64,000 nucleotides of DNA from Takashimella koratensis. Lineage: Eukaryota; Basidiomycota; Tremellomycetes; Trichosporonales; Tetragoniomycetaceae. The notes under the pieces are model-generated. The model worked only from the letters and a program-made list of their open reading frames with translations, was not told where the DNA came from and ran no database searches. The first letter of the stretch is position 1. Each line of letters starts with the position of its first letter. Shown in pieces: positions 9,124 through 25,633 of this stretch. The DNA lies in assembly GCA_003116875.1 (NCBI GenBank), contig BCKT01000009.1, positions 186,001 to 250,000 of the forward strand, given 5' to 3'. The position numbers and the translations under genes were made by a program.

Positions 9124-12100
9124 TTACAACTGCAAAGTCCAGTTGTAAGGCTGGAATTTTGTCCCGAGTTCTCTTGCTCTCTCTTTATTCAGCGCCTCGT
9201 CGATCCTCTTTGGCTTCATCCACTTTCTCGGCTCGAGCTCGAGGATACCACCGATCACCTCGGCTGCAAAATACCTACCGACGAAGTCAGCGCCTTGCTC
9301 GCCTTGCTCGCCTTTCTGTCGTTTTCCACCGCTTTCCACCACGACAGAAAAAGCGGAACCAGACTGCTTACTCACCTTGGGAACTCGCCACCACCTCGAT
9401 CACCTTCGTCCATCGGAGCACCCATATCGTCTTCCCCTGCTCCTCTACCTGGCGCATCTCCAACACCCTCGATAATGTGGCCGTACCCCTTCTCGCCCTT
9501 GTAGTCCCACTGAACCATAAAGTACGGCAGCTTGGAAACCATCATACGTCTGAACCCGCCGGGGCGTTTAGAGAAGTCGATTAGTTTTTGATGTTGGGTC
9601 CATTCGAGCTCGGATGCCATGATCGATTCCTGTGAAGAGATACGGGAGAAAACGTCAGCAGAGCTCAAGTCGATGATGAATTTGACGCAAGACAATGTTG
9701 TGTGGGTGAACTGGGTATAAGAGGAAAACGGTAGGGGAGAAAGAGTAATGTACGCACCCTAAAGTAGGCAGGCATATCCTCGAACACCCCGTACGGCACG
9801 GGCACACACTCGATATACGTGTGTCGCTGTTGTTTAAAGCTCGGGATCGTCTCGAAAAAGATCACGCCCTTACCCTCGGCATGGTACATGCGCATGAGAC
9901 ATTTCATAAAGTTCTGCGACTGTATTAGCAAACCTGTAATTGCGGTGTAGGCCATCCGAATATTGAACCTCAGACTTACTCGAATTTCGTCCCATGCGTC
10001 GTCCTCCATCTCGAGCGTGCTGAGGTGGTGTTGAATCGGCGCGATAAGGCAGTGGCCCGGCACGAGCTCCTCAGTCTGGGTGCAGCAGAGGTAAGTGAGC
10101 CGCCCGATCGCGACGATTGCGGTCCTCGGTGATCGCTCGTCTTGGTAGCAAAAGTGACACGAGTCGAGAGCGCGCTTGGTCCGTGCGTAGTCTACGTAGA
10201 ACAATCAACCAGTTAGAACCCGAAATGACAAACATGGAGATACAAGCGAAATTTGAGACAACTCACCGTTGATTGCAAACTGCCTCTTCATAGCATCCGT
10301 CTTCATCCGCTTCCTCGCCAACTTGTCCGCATTATCATCAATATAATCCAGATCATTATCAAATCTCCCATCTTTAGCGATCTGAGCTGCAAACTCGGCA
10401 TCGAGATTTTTCTGATCATCGGCTCCTCCACCGAATTTCTCTTGCCTGACCATTTCGCCGAGAGTGATTTCGTCGTCGTCGGCATTGTACCGAAGCAAGT
10501 TGCCTTCTCGGTCGCGGGTCTCAAACTGCAACGTTGTCAGCGATGAACAAAGTCACTCTCGAAACCCGGCTGTCCACGCTATCCCCACCAAAGTCATTAC
10601 ACAACCCACCTTGTCCTGCTTCTTGCGCCCATTGCGATGTCTCGGAACCTCATCGCCTTCCTTTCCACCACCAACATCGTACAACTTCCCCTGAGCATCG
10701 AGCGTCGGGATGACCCTGTACTCCACTTTGTCCCCATCCTCATCAGTCATCACGACCCCTTCCCCTGCTCCAATCTCCCCACCTGCCGCGCGTTCCGACC
10801 GTACCCTTTCTTGCTCGTACTCTTCCTCCAATTTCGACGCCTCGGGATCATCAGCGAGCTTAGCACGTAGAACCTTGGCCTGGAGCTTGTTCAGCTCCCC
10901 AGTCGTGAGTACCGGTTTGCCAGAGGTATCGTCGGTGAATGGGAACCCCGAGCTTGAGCGGGTCAGACCCTGGGGTGTGAATACACTAGGAATCGGCGTA
11001 GAGACTTGAGGAGCCGGAATGTAGGATTGACGCGTGGTAGAGCTCTCTTGGCGCTTAAGAGCCTCGACACGAGACGCACCCGCGCCAGAGGTACTGCCAG
11101 CGCCGGCGGGTGTCATGAACCCTTGTTCTTCGCCAGGGCGGCGGAACCCGCCTCTTGATCCAGGTCGGCTCGCACTATCGTCATTGAAAACGAATCGGCG
11201 CGAAGAGGCGTCCGGCGTTCGGACACCGGATGACGCTTGGGAGCTGTAGCCTGCATCCGAGCCACCAGCGCGGCGCTGCTTCCGCCTCGCGTCGCGGTCA
11301 TCGAGGAATCGTCGCTCGTCTACTGCTTCCTGGTATTCTTCGAGAGAGCCGTACCGCTCCAGAGCGATCTCCTCCACCGGTCGGTTCCTGGGATGATCAG
11401 CAATGCTACCTTGATAAGATCAACAACAATAGGGACTCACTGCTCTTCGGCTTGCTCGTGCAGCCGGCGCAGCTTCATCATGCGCCACTGGTACCCAGGT
11501 CCGCCGGGAACGACTTTCTTCTCTGCGCCTGAGTCAGCCCTAACTCTTAAACCTAATTTCGGGACAACAACTCGGGGTTCATGACCATCCTCACCTTCTT
11601 CAGTCTTGTACTCGTCCAAGGTCTTGCCCTCAACAAGTTGGTGATTCAATTCGTACTTCCCCACCTGCGGCTGGTTAAATCAGCACATACCCCTGCCCAA
11701 TCTCCTTCCTTGTCTTACATTTGGGATTTCCGGAATATCCTCCTTTGGATCCTTGCGTTTATGTGTTGTCCCTAGCGAGCTAAAGAAGTCGTCCCCGCCG
11801 CCAGCAGCGCGCTCTTCCTCGCGTGGGAGAGAGGTGGCTGACCCAGCACCGTTGAAGGCAGGCGGGTCGTTGCTAGGTTCCAGCATCCACGCGTCACGGC
11901 CAGACGAGCCGGTCCCTGTTGCCGTGGACGAAGGAAGCGGGGCTTTAGGGTTGGAAACGTTGGAGTTGAGAGGTAAGGATTCGGCGGTCGGGATGTACGA
12001 TACAGCGTCCTGTAGTCAACCAAACGCAAACAGTTGTCAGTAAGACAAGAGAGACTCTTTTGAGTACACGAGGAGAATGAAACTTGTACGCACCGCAGCG

Positions 12101-12462
12101 TCGACATCCTTCTCCACCCACATGTCCCCATCTTCATCATCATCGACAATATCCAAATCATCTCGCCGATGCGACCTCTTCTTCTCTTTCTCCCTTTTGG
12201 CGCGTTTCCGATCCCTCCTCTCTTCCTCCGTCTCGTCGTGGCGATGGTGTCTGTGTCGGCGGTCATCCGTGTCTTTGTCTTTGCCATGGTCGCGCTCGTC
12301 ACGGTCCTTACGATGACGATGACTCGAAGAGTCGTCACGGTCTCGATCCCGCTCACGATGACGCTCCCGGTCACGGTCACGGTCGCGGTCACGATCACGT
12401 TCTCGGTCACGGTCTGACCGCTCGCTACGGTGATGCTTCTTGTCGTCTGACCAGTGATCCAT
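9124..12462 (-). CDS. cwf19: CWF19-like pre-mRNA splicing factor
   Basis: About ten exons, roughly 850-950 aa. The start is the ATG at 12460-12462 (MDHWSDDKKHHRSERSDR). The first exon (12094-12462) encodes a long charged Arg-Asp/Arg-Glu repeat followed by acidic sequence. The second runs 11719-12009. Middle exons carry GKYELNHQLVEGKTLDEY and ALERYGSLEEYQEAVDERR, typical of the family. The C-terminal half has the CwfJ domain 1 pattern CHFCYQDERSPRTAIVA with GHCLIAPIQHH, then HAEGKGVIFFETIP, HTYIECVPVP and the CwfJ domain 2 ending around GFRRMMVSKLPYFMVQWD and RYFAAEVIGGILELEPRKW. CWF19 proteins are nuclear and associate with the spliceosome and intron-lariat turnover. Its last exon is the source of the decayed copies at 276 and 5353. 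Some mid-exon borders, such as a 57-bp intron near 11550, are inferred. Confidence 0.9.
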
Positions 12463-12696
12463 GGTGTTTGTGGAGACGCTGATGAAGAAACCGCGATGAC
12501 CGAATCCAGATATTTTGTTGTCATAGGCGGTGTGGCCGGAAGCAATTTGCATTGAATCTTACTTAATGTCACACCAGCCAATAGCACCTCGGTCTTCCCT
12601 GTGTGTGTTTATCTGTCTCTGTCTCTGTCTCATCTCGTCTGTCTCTTAATCATGGACCTGTCCAGAACAGCATAGTATCGAGTACGAGTACAAAGC

Positions 12697-13292
12697 CTAT
12701 ACGTAAACAGACTTGCCCACCGTCTTGTTCTTGTGGCGACAGCCCTTGCTACGGGTGTACTCTCTCCCCTGCATCGTCGCTCCACATTTCCTGCAGACGA
12801 CCTTGGTTGTGTTTCTGGCCCTGTGCTCGTCAGCGTCTGGCACCAGCTGCTCTATTCTGCCCTGACATCTTTCATTCGTGTCTCACTACCCATAAATGGG
12901 TTTATCAGAATCACTTACCAAGGCCAGAACGAAGCACTCCCTTCGGTGATCGTGACAGGCTCGTGGTCGCACGTGGCGCCGGGGGTAGCAATGAGCCTCT
13001 GGACGTTCTCATTCTCGACAACGGTGTAGGACGAGTGATCGCCCTGAAGCGAAGGAGTAGGCGTCGAGGGTGGGGCTTCTTTCCCCATCGCGACGCTGTA
13101 CGTGGGCGGCGGGCGAGTCAGGTCAGCCTTTCCGTCGAAGGTAGTGTACCCAACGGTCGTCGGAGCAGGCGCGAGTAGGCCGGCGGGCGTCGACGGGTTA
13201 AGGAGGAGCGATTTGTCGTCGGGGATGACAGCGCGAGGAGCGCGGCGAGAGTATCCGCAGCCGGTTCTGGTTCTGTTCTTGTGGCAGCACAT
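12697..13292 (-). CDS. Small cysteine-containing protein, unknown function (165 aa)
   Basis: Two exons, 12919-13292 and 12697-12820. The splice keeps frame (374 + 124 nt) and joins FWPW to ARNTTKVVCRKCGATMQ. The N-terminus MCCHKNRTRTGCGYSRR and the C-terminus VVCRKCGATMQGREYTRSKG, followed by a further Cys-His, could together bind zinc, with CxxC as the clearest pair. The middle is proline- and threonine-rich. No signal peptide or membrane helix is seen. A TATAAAAG box lies about 100 bp upstream. The frame is open above the chosen ATG, but no better start is apparent. I do not recognise the family. Confidence 0.6.
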
Positions 13293-13386
13293 GTTGGGGT
13301 CTAGCAAATAGGTAGACAGGTAGTGACGAGGAGTTGGAGAGGTCGGTGAAGATTGTGAGTGGGAGTCGAGGTCGACCCAGAGAGGG

Positions 13387-13394
13387 CTTTTATA
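13387..13394 (-). promoter_or_regulatory. TATA box of the small cysteine-containing gene
   Basis: TATAAAAG on the minus strand, about 95 bp upstream of the ATG at 13292. A close match to the consensus in a suitable position. Confidence 0.5.
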
Positions 13395-14043
13395 TGTCGT
13401 ATAAGAGAGCAACTTGGGTGTGGGGCTGGCTGAAGAAGGCGCTCGGTGGTTGTGCCGTCACTGACGAAGCTTGTTCGCCGGGTGCGGGCATGGTCTCCGA
13501 CCCCGCCCTTGACTATCCTCCTTTTCTGCGGGCCTGTGTGTCACTCCGTCTCGCTCAGATTTGGAGCAGCTCATAAGGGCGGGCCGAATAGGTACTATAC
13601 GTACTCTTTTATGCTTCCTGTAGATGAACGAGGACGAGTGTGTCACCGCCTCGATGCCGACGAGTAAAGAGGCAACTCACAGAGATTGTGTCAGGACGGA
13701 GGATAAATAGATCTCAGAATGCCAGATTTCATCGCCTCCATGTTTTCAAAGGCACATTGCCTCGGTCCTCAGTATTTGCATTGTACCCCCAAGGATGACC
13801 CTTGCTATCCAATGCATGCACGTTGGTCTGCCTTGTGTCTCTTGAACAAGCTTCAAAGCGATGCTGCTCCATCGTCTACTGAATCTATACTTTTCGCCGC
13901 TGCGTCATAACCGAGCGGAGATCTTTCACTCTCCGTCCCCCTGCGGGCCGATTTCCCGCTCCTAAAGACGATCTAGCCGAGACCTGCCTAATTGCCCAAT
14001 CTTCTGCACCATTTACAACACCACCATACCCCTTCCACGCCCC
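13395..14043. other. Divergent intergenic region, no gene seen
   Basis: Upstream DNA of two genes pointing away from each other. I see no coding sequence, repeat or RNA gene. Confidence 0.5.
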
Positions 14044-14783
14044 ATGTCGCCCACGGACACGATTGTCTCGCGGCTTTTCGCAAGGCCCTTGCCCCCACTC
14101 GAACCGGGGAAGAGACTGTTCGCGCCCGAACTCGCCAAGGAGATCGCAAAGCTCCCCGAACATAAATACGTCATTGCCTGTGAGTGAGATGAGTTTGGTG
14201 TTGGTGGGTTAGATGGGTATTGGAGGGGTCAAGGGTTGGGAACGAGGGAGCTGGCAGTCACTGATAGATAACCTGGTAGCTCTACATCTGGCCAATGACG
14301 ATATCCACGAGTGCCATATGATTGCTCAGAGCAATGAGGGAGTGAGTGGATCCTATGTTAGGGTGTAGTCAGAGAGACAGACATCCTCCGTCAGAATTAA
14401 GTGAGTAGACTGACTGATCGCGTTTGAAGGATCCCACAGCCGACCTGCTCCACGCGACCCTACACCGACGGGAAGGTGAGTCTTGAGAGGCTGTTCAGAC
14501 GTAGGATTCTTGCTGACACTCGTTCAGGAGACTACTGGAACTCGAAATAGTACGTATCTGCTCACAGGTGACAATGAAAGGGCTAGCTTTTGTCGATACC
14601 AAATTCACACGTCACAGCTGGTACTCGCACCTCTCCTCGCACCCACTAGTTCCCAACAAAGCTCAAGCGAAAGCCTTTGTGGACGCCTGCGAGCGAGCCC
14701 AAGGGAACGACGAGAAGTTGCGTGAGAAGCAATGGGCGGAGTTGAAACGGCTCGTCGAGTGGACAAGGGAGGAGTACCAATGA
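14044..14783 (+). CDS. Conserved small protein with HRREGDYWNSKYW motif (143 aa)
   Basis: Five exons at 14044-14179, 14280-14341, 14430-14475, 14528-14549 and 14618-14783. The lengths sum to 432 nt and keep frame throughout. The second exon encodes SLHLANDDIHECHMIAQSN, the third and fourth the junction LHRREGDYWNSKYW, and the last ends LKRLVEWTREEYQ. The pattern of a helix rich in His and Asp followed by HRRExDYxNxKYW looks like a conserved family of small alpha-helical proteins in fungi and bacteria that I cannot name with certainty. No signal peptide or membrane segment is present. The fourth exon is only 22 nt. Probably soluble; function not assigned. Confidence 0.75.
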
Positions 14784-15065
14784 CTCTATGACAAGGAGCT
14801 CTGATTAGCGGTAGAGGATAAGGGCGATATGAGGGTTGTAGGCTAGTAGACACGATGCATGGTGTTTGCGTTGCGAAAAGCGGACCACGTCCGCGATTGT
14901 GTAAAGACTTGCCCTGGTACCTAGACCTCACTGAGGAAGTGGGATTGACTACAAGGCGGGTTTTGGTTATAGAAGAAGGTGAGATTAGATTGGTGTGTTG
15001 CCGACCGCAGTTGCTGTGATGCGACGACGACGCAACGATCTCGATGAGAGGAGTAGGAACCAAGA

Positions 15066-16844
15066 TTATGCAAAGTCTTGCGCGTCCAGTTCGCCGAGGA
15101 GCATGTTGGCGTCTTTCGAGCCAGTGAGGATGATGGGTTCCCTAGCGGAGCGTGAGCAATGACTCCTCTTCGCTACAAGAGCCTCGAAATGATATGACGG
15201 GTAGTAGGGCATTAGAAGTAATAACTTACCTAGGGTGAAGGTCGACGCCAGTGACTGTTCCCTTGTGGCCAGGGAGCTTGTACAGAACTTTACCCGAGTC
15301 GACTTCCCAAACAGTAACAGTCCGGTCGCCACCGCCAGCTGCTATCCGTGCACCTCCATCATGTCTCGACCACGCACATCGGATGAGCGACGACTCGAAA
15401 CCAGCGGGTGCACCCTGGACATGTCAGCGGGGTCGAGAAATTAAGACAACTGCTTGGAGTAGGTCACAGGGGAGGAGGGAGAAGCAGGGAAAAGAAACTC
15501 ACTGTCAAGCTGCGGTACACCCGCATCGGGTCAGAAGAGAAAGGTCGGACGTCGTAGATGATGAGAGCAGAGTCGAGGGCATAGGTAGCGAGGTAGTGCC
15601 CGTTGGGCGAGAGTGCAAGGCATGCGATCTGTGCGAAGGGAATAACAGAGAAGAAGAGGCGTTAGTACTTATCAAGCCGGGGAAGAAAGAATGAGAAGAG
15701 GAGAACGAGAATTGCGACGTACGGTGTCGGTATGACCATGCAGAGTGAAGACGACTTTGGTTGTCCGCAAGTCCCACACCTAGTAAAGTAAGCATCTCTC
15801 ATCTTTCGGGCCCGGCTCCAGACACATCTATCCAGACACACATCTATCCAGACCGCAACCAGAACCTAGCCGCCCAAACCCAATCGCAACCACCGCCATG
15901 TAGCCGAAACCCACCTTGACCTCATTATCGACCCCACCGACAAAGCACTGATTCCCATCCGCGCTCCATTCGACCGCCGTCACTGGGCAGTCCCTTCCAT
16001 CATCAAACTCCGCCACTGGTGTCTTGATATCCAGCGCTGGGTCCCAAACCCTCGCGATCCCATCGTCTCCACCTGTGAGGACCAACTCTCGCCCTCCCGA
16101 TAACGTGACAGCTACCGAGTTGGCTGGTCCAAAATGCGCAGAATAACGCTCGAGGCGTTCCCCGTTCTTCAAATCCGTCGCGATCAAGTACCCGTCTGCA
16201 CCGACAGTGTAGAGGACTTCAGAGTCGAGGGAATAGGCAAGGTCAAGGATCGCTTGTTTGTGGAGGTTGGGAAGGAGGCCGTAGTTCTCATGAGGTGGGT
16301 ACGTCCGCCATAACGCTGGTTAATGTTAGCATGAGAGCGTAACGGATTCGACAAGGAAGAACGAAAGAAGGAGAGATGGAGTAAGCCATGACACTCACAG
16401 ACGCTTCGGTCCACAGAGCACGCAGCGAGGGTCTGTCCTGATGGGTCAAACTTGCACGTCGTGATTTCCCCCTAAAGTGAAAAGAACGTTAGCTCTGACC
16501 TTTTGTTCACCCTGACATCCAGATGGTTCCCCAACCCCCTCATCACTTTCTACACCCTCCATCCTCCTCCCAAGCCTCCCTCTCATCTTCCCATCCTAGC
16601 CATATTGATTTGTATCCCCTTCACTCACCCCATGAGCTCCCGCGAGGGAAACGATCGGCGCTTCGAGCCCACTCGTCCTCTGAATCGTTCTAATCAACGC
16701 GTTCTTCCTTTGCCCTTCTCCACTCGACGCAACCGTCAACGTCATGCTGTTCGGGTCCTCGTCCTCGTCGCCGTCCTCAACTCGCGCGCGCTTGGCAAGC
16801 GCCATACCCGGGCCCGGAGGTGGTGGAGATTTGCGGACGGACAT
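15066..16844 (-). CDS. U5 snRNP 40 kDa WD-repeat protein (SNRNP40/Cwf17 family)
   Basis: About seven exons, near 350 aa. The start is MSVRKSPPPPGPGMALAKR at 16844. After a charged N-terminus come APIVSLAGAHGGEITTCKFD and then seven WD40 repeats. Recognisable segments are LWRTYPPHENYG, LVLTGGDDGIARVWDP, CFVGGVDNEVKVWDLRT, IIYDVRPFSSDPMRVY, IRCAWSRHDGGARIAAGGGD, VLYKLPGHKGTVTGVDLHP and a final EPIILTGSKDANMLLGEL. The order DVRPF, then RCxWS, then YKLPGH, then EPII is diagnostic for the U5-40K family. It is a core U5 snRNP scaffold protein in the nucleus. The gene diverges from the MYST acetyltransferase gene across a short shared upstream region that contains a perfect tandem duplication. Confidence 0.93.
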
Positions 16845-16938
16845 GAGGTGTGGATGGGATAAGAGAGGAGGGGAGGGAGGGAAGAGGGTCAAGGTCGGGT
16901 GGATGGATGGATGGATGTGGTTTTTTGCGATATTCAGG

Positions 16939-17230
16939 TTGAGGATAGAGCCAGGGTACAAGGGGGAGAATGACGTGGCGGGTAATTCTGGTACATGAGC
17001 TTCGGAAGCAAATGTATCAGCCCATACATTCCATTCTCGCCTTCCTTCGTATTTGTGCGAGTTTGTGTGTGTGTGTGTGTGTGTTGAGGATAGAGCCAGG
17101 GTACAAGGGGGAGAATGACGTGGCGGGTAATTCTGGTACATGAGCTTCGGAAGCAAATGTATCAGCCCATACATTCCATTCTCGCCTTCCTTCGTATTTG
17201 TGCGAGTTTGTGTGTGTGTGTGTGTGTGTG
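16939..17230. repeat. Perfect tandem duplication, period 145 bp, with (TG)n tails
   Basis: Two copies of a 145-bp unit beginning TTGAGGATAGAGCCAGGG, the second starting at 17084. They look identical except that the TG run at the end is longer in the second copy. The whole repeat lies between the divergent starts of the U5-40K gene (16844) and the acetyltransferase gene (17449). Confidence 0.95.
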
Positions 17231-17448
17231 CTGGATGTGTGTGTCCCGTCGCGGGTGTCAATATCAACATCACCAATCTCAACTTCGACCCTCATCCTCA
17301 CCCATCTCGACCTCATCTCACCTCATTCATCTCTTACCGCCCATACACTCGACCTCGTTCACATCCTATTGCTCCCCACTCACCCTTCCCCTTTTCCCCT
17401 TTCCCATTATACCCCTCTTCCCTGGCCCAACCCCTTCCTCATCCCTAT

Positions 17449-21891
<4,443 letters not shown>

Positions 21892-22593
21892 GTGGGTTGG
21901 GAAAACAGATATGTTCGGTACCTCCATTGGTCTCACCACTCGACAAGCGATCACCGCTTCTATCCACCTGTCACATATCACCTTACATGTCCATCCCTCT
22001 GGCCCTCTTCACTACGCTTCGTCCTGTTGACCATCTCATCCATCCACCTACTATACTATTCCTGTATACATACTGTACACCCTTTCATTGTGACAATCCT
22101 CATCACCCCTCGGATCTCGGGTCCTCGACCAGCGGATTGCTGTTGTGCTATATGCAAACACTCAGGCTAAGCACGTGTGGGAATGACGAGACTTGGATGG
22201 CCGTGGGAGGACGACAAGCACGAGATCGGATTGAGAGTTCCTGTGCATGTGGTCGGGATCGCTCTAGAGCCGCCGGGAAGAATGAATAGAGGACGAGATC
22301 GTGGATGCACCGTGGGTCGGGACCACGAAACGAGTCCGGTTATACTTTCATAGACAGCCGGCCAAAAAAAATATAGTCAACATGGTCCAGGCCTGGTTTG
22401 AATTCAATCATCCCAGATTACAATCCAGCCAAGAGCTGAATACAAATGTATGGAGAGGGATTAGGAACCGCCAAAGGAGGGAATACAAACACCCACGCAT
22501 CCTCCGCCACCATACAGTAAAACCAAGACCACCTTGGGCCGACCGATCTGTCGCCTCGTTTTCGTCTTGTTTGTATCCACATACTCCACAACC
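21892..22593. other. Intergenic, 3' end of the acetyltransferase gene and promoter of acyl-CoA oxidase
   Basis: Pyrimidine-rich DNA without a supported coding region, as expected for a 3' UTR followed by a promoter. Confidence 0.4.
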
Positions 22594-25500
22594 ATGGCTT
22601 TCCCGCGCCCCAAACCCAACACGGTGAGTAACCCGTGAGAAAAGTAGGAAATGTCAAGCGGCACCGTGCAGAAGGCCTGAAGATGTATGGGTGAGGGTGC
22701 AGGTGTCGACGCGTGGAAGAGCTAGAGACGCAGAGCGAGGTGACAAGATAGCTGACGACGACGTGCGCTCCTTTCATCACCTCTTGGACACGTAGATGGA
22801 GACGCTCGCGATGGTGAGTAACACGTCATGCTTCAAACGAGCTCAAGAGTCATTCATTCCCTTCCCCACGCCTCCCATCTCCTACCCACCCATCTCTCCC
22901 TGTCCTCTCGCAAACCTATCGATCAACCTCTACATCCCCTTCCGCGTTGGAGCCAAACTAATATGAGGAATGCTGACTCCCTCTCCCGTCCACCTACTTT
23001 TGCAGGAACGTGCCAACCCGCCGTTCAACGTCCGAAAGCTGTCGATCAAGATGCACGGCTCGGAGCGCGCGCTCGTACTTAAAGAAAAGTTCATGGCAGA
23101 GGTGAGTGAGCGTTACGCGTGAGCTGTGTGCGGCGTCATTGGGTTTCTGGAGCCGCGCTTGTTGGATACCATTGGTTCCATCGAGTCGGAGGACTGTGTA
23201 GTGGGCGGTAAAAAGCTGATCCACGAATCTCTTTGCTTGTACCCCTGCCCAAAGATCGCACGACACCCGGCGTTCAAGCTCTCCGATATCCACGACCTCT
23301 CCAAAGACGAGCTTCGCGAACGTACCATGGAAAAGGTGAGACCCAGACCTACTTCTTCAACTCACCAGCACCTTTACCTCATAGACTTGATACTGACTCT
23401 TGCCAGTTCGCGTCCATGGTCTACTTTGTCACCAACGAAAGCCTCGATGTGTTCAGTCTCCGCATGCAGGTGAGCTCAAGCGTGACAGGTGAATGTGTCC
23501 TGTGGAGCTGACGATGATGCGCGTAGTTGATCGGGATCGCCGATCCGTCGTTCTGGACCCGTTTCGGTGTCAGCTACGGTTTGTTCCTCGGTGCCCTGCG
23601 AAGTGGGGCTACCCCCAATCAGCTCAGTAAGCATGAGTGACAACTAAATGACCTTTTTGCGTTTTGTCGTTCTGCTGACCCCTGGTACAGGCTACTGGAT
23701 CGACCGCGGCGTGCTCGGCCTCAACGGCGTGATTGGATGCTTTGCCATGACCGAGCTCGCGCACGGCTCCAACGTCGCTGGCCTCGAGACGACCGCTACC
23801 TTTGACCGCGGGTCTGACGAATTCGTGATTCACACCCCACACCTCGGCGCGACCAAATGGTGGATCGGTGGTGCGGCCTCTACTGCCACCCACGCTGCCG
23901 TATTCGCGCAGATGATCATTGACGGGAAACGACACGGTGTCAAGACGTTTGTGACCCAGTTGCGTGACCCAAAGACATTTACCCTCATGCCTGGTGTGAC
24001 GATTGGGGATATCGGGAAGAAGATGGGTCGAGATGGGATCGATAATGGGTACATCCAATTCACCTACGTTCGGGTCCCGCGTGCGCACATGTTGATGAAG
24101 CACACGCAAGTCTCGCGGGATGGGAAAGTCACGGAACCCCCGCTTGCGCAGTTGACGTACGGGGCGTTGCTCGGTGGCCGCACGTCCATGGTCGCCGACT
24201 CGTCGAGCTCGGCAAAGAAGGCACTTACCGTCGCGGTGAGGTACGCAGCGGTCCGCCGGCAGTTCAGTAGCGGTGGAAAAGAACTCGAGACGCAGATCCT
24301 CGATTACCCAATCCACCAGCGCCGCCTGATGCCTCTCGTCGCCCAGGCCGTGGCGATGGGGTTCACAGCACTCAAGTTGCAGACCATGTACGAAGACATG
24401 ACTGCCTCTCTTGACGCCATGGAGCCGTCCGACCCAAACCTCGAGGACATCCTCGATAAACTCAAGGAAACCCACGCGACCTCGGCGGGGCTCAAGGCGT
24501 TCTGCACTTGGGCTTGCCTCGATACTATCGATAAATGTCGCCAGTCGTGTGGCGGGCACGGATACTCGGCCTACTCCAACTTCCCACTCATGTACGCCGA
24601 CTTTGCGGTTCAGTGTACTTGGGAAGGAGACAACACGATTCTCAGTCTCCAAGCCGGTCGCGCGCTGGTCGGTGCTTGGGGCGCGGCCATCAAGGGGAAG
24701 AAACTCGCCCCTGGTGTCGCCTACTTGTCGATTAAAGGTATCCTTACCTCCAAATCCGACGGATCCCTCTCGCTTCCCGACCTCCAGCGCGCGTGGTCTT
24801 GCGTCGCCGCCAATGTCGTGAAGAAGGCGGCTGAGGAATACGTTGCGGGATTAAAGGCTGGAAAAAGCAAGGACGAGAGTATGGAGAAGTGTTCTCAGTC
24901 AAGGTTTATCGCGGCCAAGTTGCATACCGTTGGGTATATCTTTGGGATGTTCAAGGCTGCAGTGGAGGAGATGGAGGATGGAGAGGAGACGGAGACGTTG
25001 AAGACGGTCTGCAAGTTGTATGGCCTGTGGCAGATTGAAGAGCTCCAGGGGTATTTCCTCAAGTGTGAGTAGGCAAAGGTTGGGGGAGGAAATAGGAGTG
25101 GGAGAGAGACGTCAAAATGGGACTGAAAATCAAGCTGACGACGTGTCATAGATGGTTACTTTAACGCGCAGCAGATCGACAAGGTCCAGGGCGAGGTTGA
25201 CGCTCTCTGTGCGACGGTCCGCTCCTTTGCGAGTGAGTCGGGTTACCAGACTTGTTTCGTACATCAAGGATGGCTCGCTAACACTTTCTTTCTCTTTCCT
25301 CTTGGTCACCTCTTTACAGTCCCCCTGATCGACGCCTTTGCGCTAAGCGACCACATCATCAACTCCCCCTTGGGTAAATGGGACGGATCAGTCTACGAAT
25401 CCTATTTCGCTCAAGTGCAAGCATCTAACCCACTGCCCAAGGAACATCCTTACTTTGAGCGACTTATCCGCCCCTTGCTGGAGAGGGAGAACACGACCTT

Positions 25501-25633
25501 GGAGGATCCGGAACAGGCGATGGAGCTGGATGAGGAGTTGGCGGAGATGGAGGAAGAGAGGAAAGCGGGTAAAGGAGCGGCAGATGATCATGCTACTGGA
25601 TCGATGGGGAAGCTCAATATCGAGGACGACTAA
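22594..25633 (+). CDS. POX1: Peroxisomal acyl-CoA oxidase
   Basis: About nine exons, near 680 aa. The first exon (22594-22623) encodes MAFPRPKPNT, the second (22796-22813) is an 18-nt microexon encoding METLAM, and the third starts at 23006 with ERANPPFNV. The long exon from about 23691 covers the acyl-CoA oxidase core: MTELAHGSNVAGLETTATFD (FAD/substrate region), TKWWIGGAASTATHAAVFA, VRYAAVRRQF, QSCGGHGYSAYSNFP and CTWEGDNTILSLQ. The C-terminal domain continues as GYFNAQQIDKVQGEVDALC and PLGKWDGSVYESYF. It oxidises fatty acyl-CoA to trans-2-enoyl-CoA with H2O2 release, the first step of peroxisomal beta-oxidation. The C-terminus KLNIEDD is not a PTS1 signal, as in many fungal oxidases that enter by another route. 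Confidence 0.93.

Noticed and set aside
16939..17230. CRISPR-like or satellite array
   Set aside because: Only two direct copies without spacers in a eukaryotic promoter; a simple tandem duplication.
23624..24652. 342-codon minus-strand frame
   Set aside because: Antisense to the conserved acyl-CoA oxidase exon; an effect of GC-rich codon use, with no conserved motifs.
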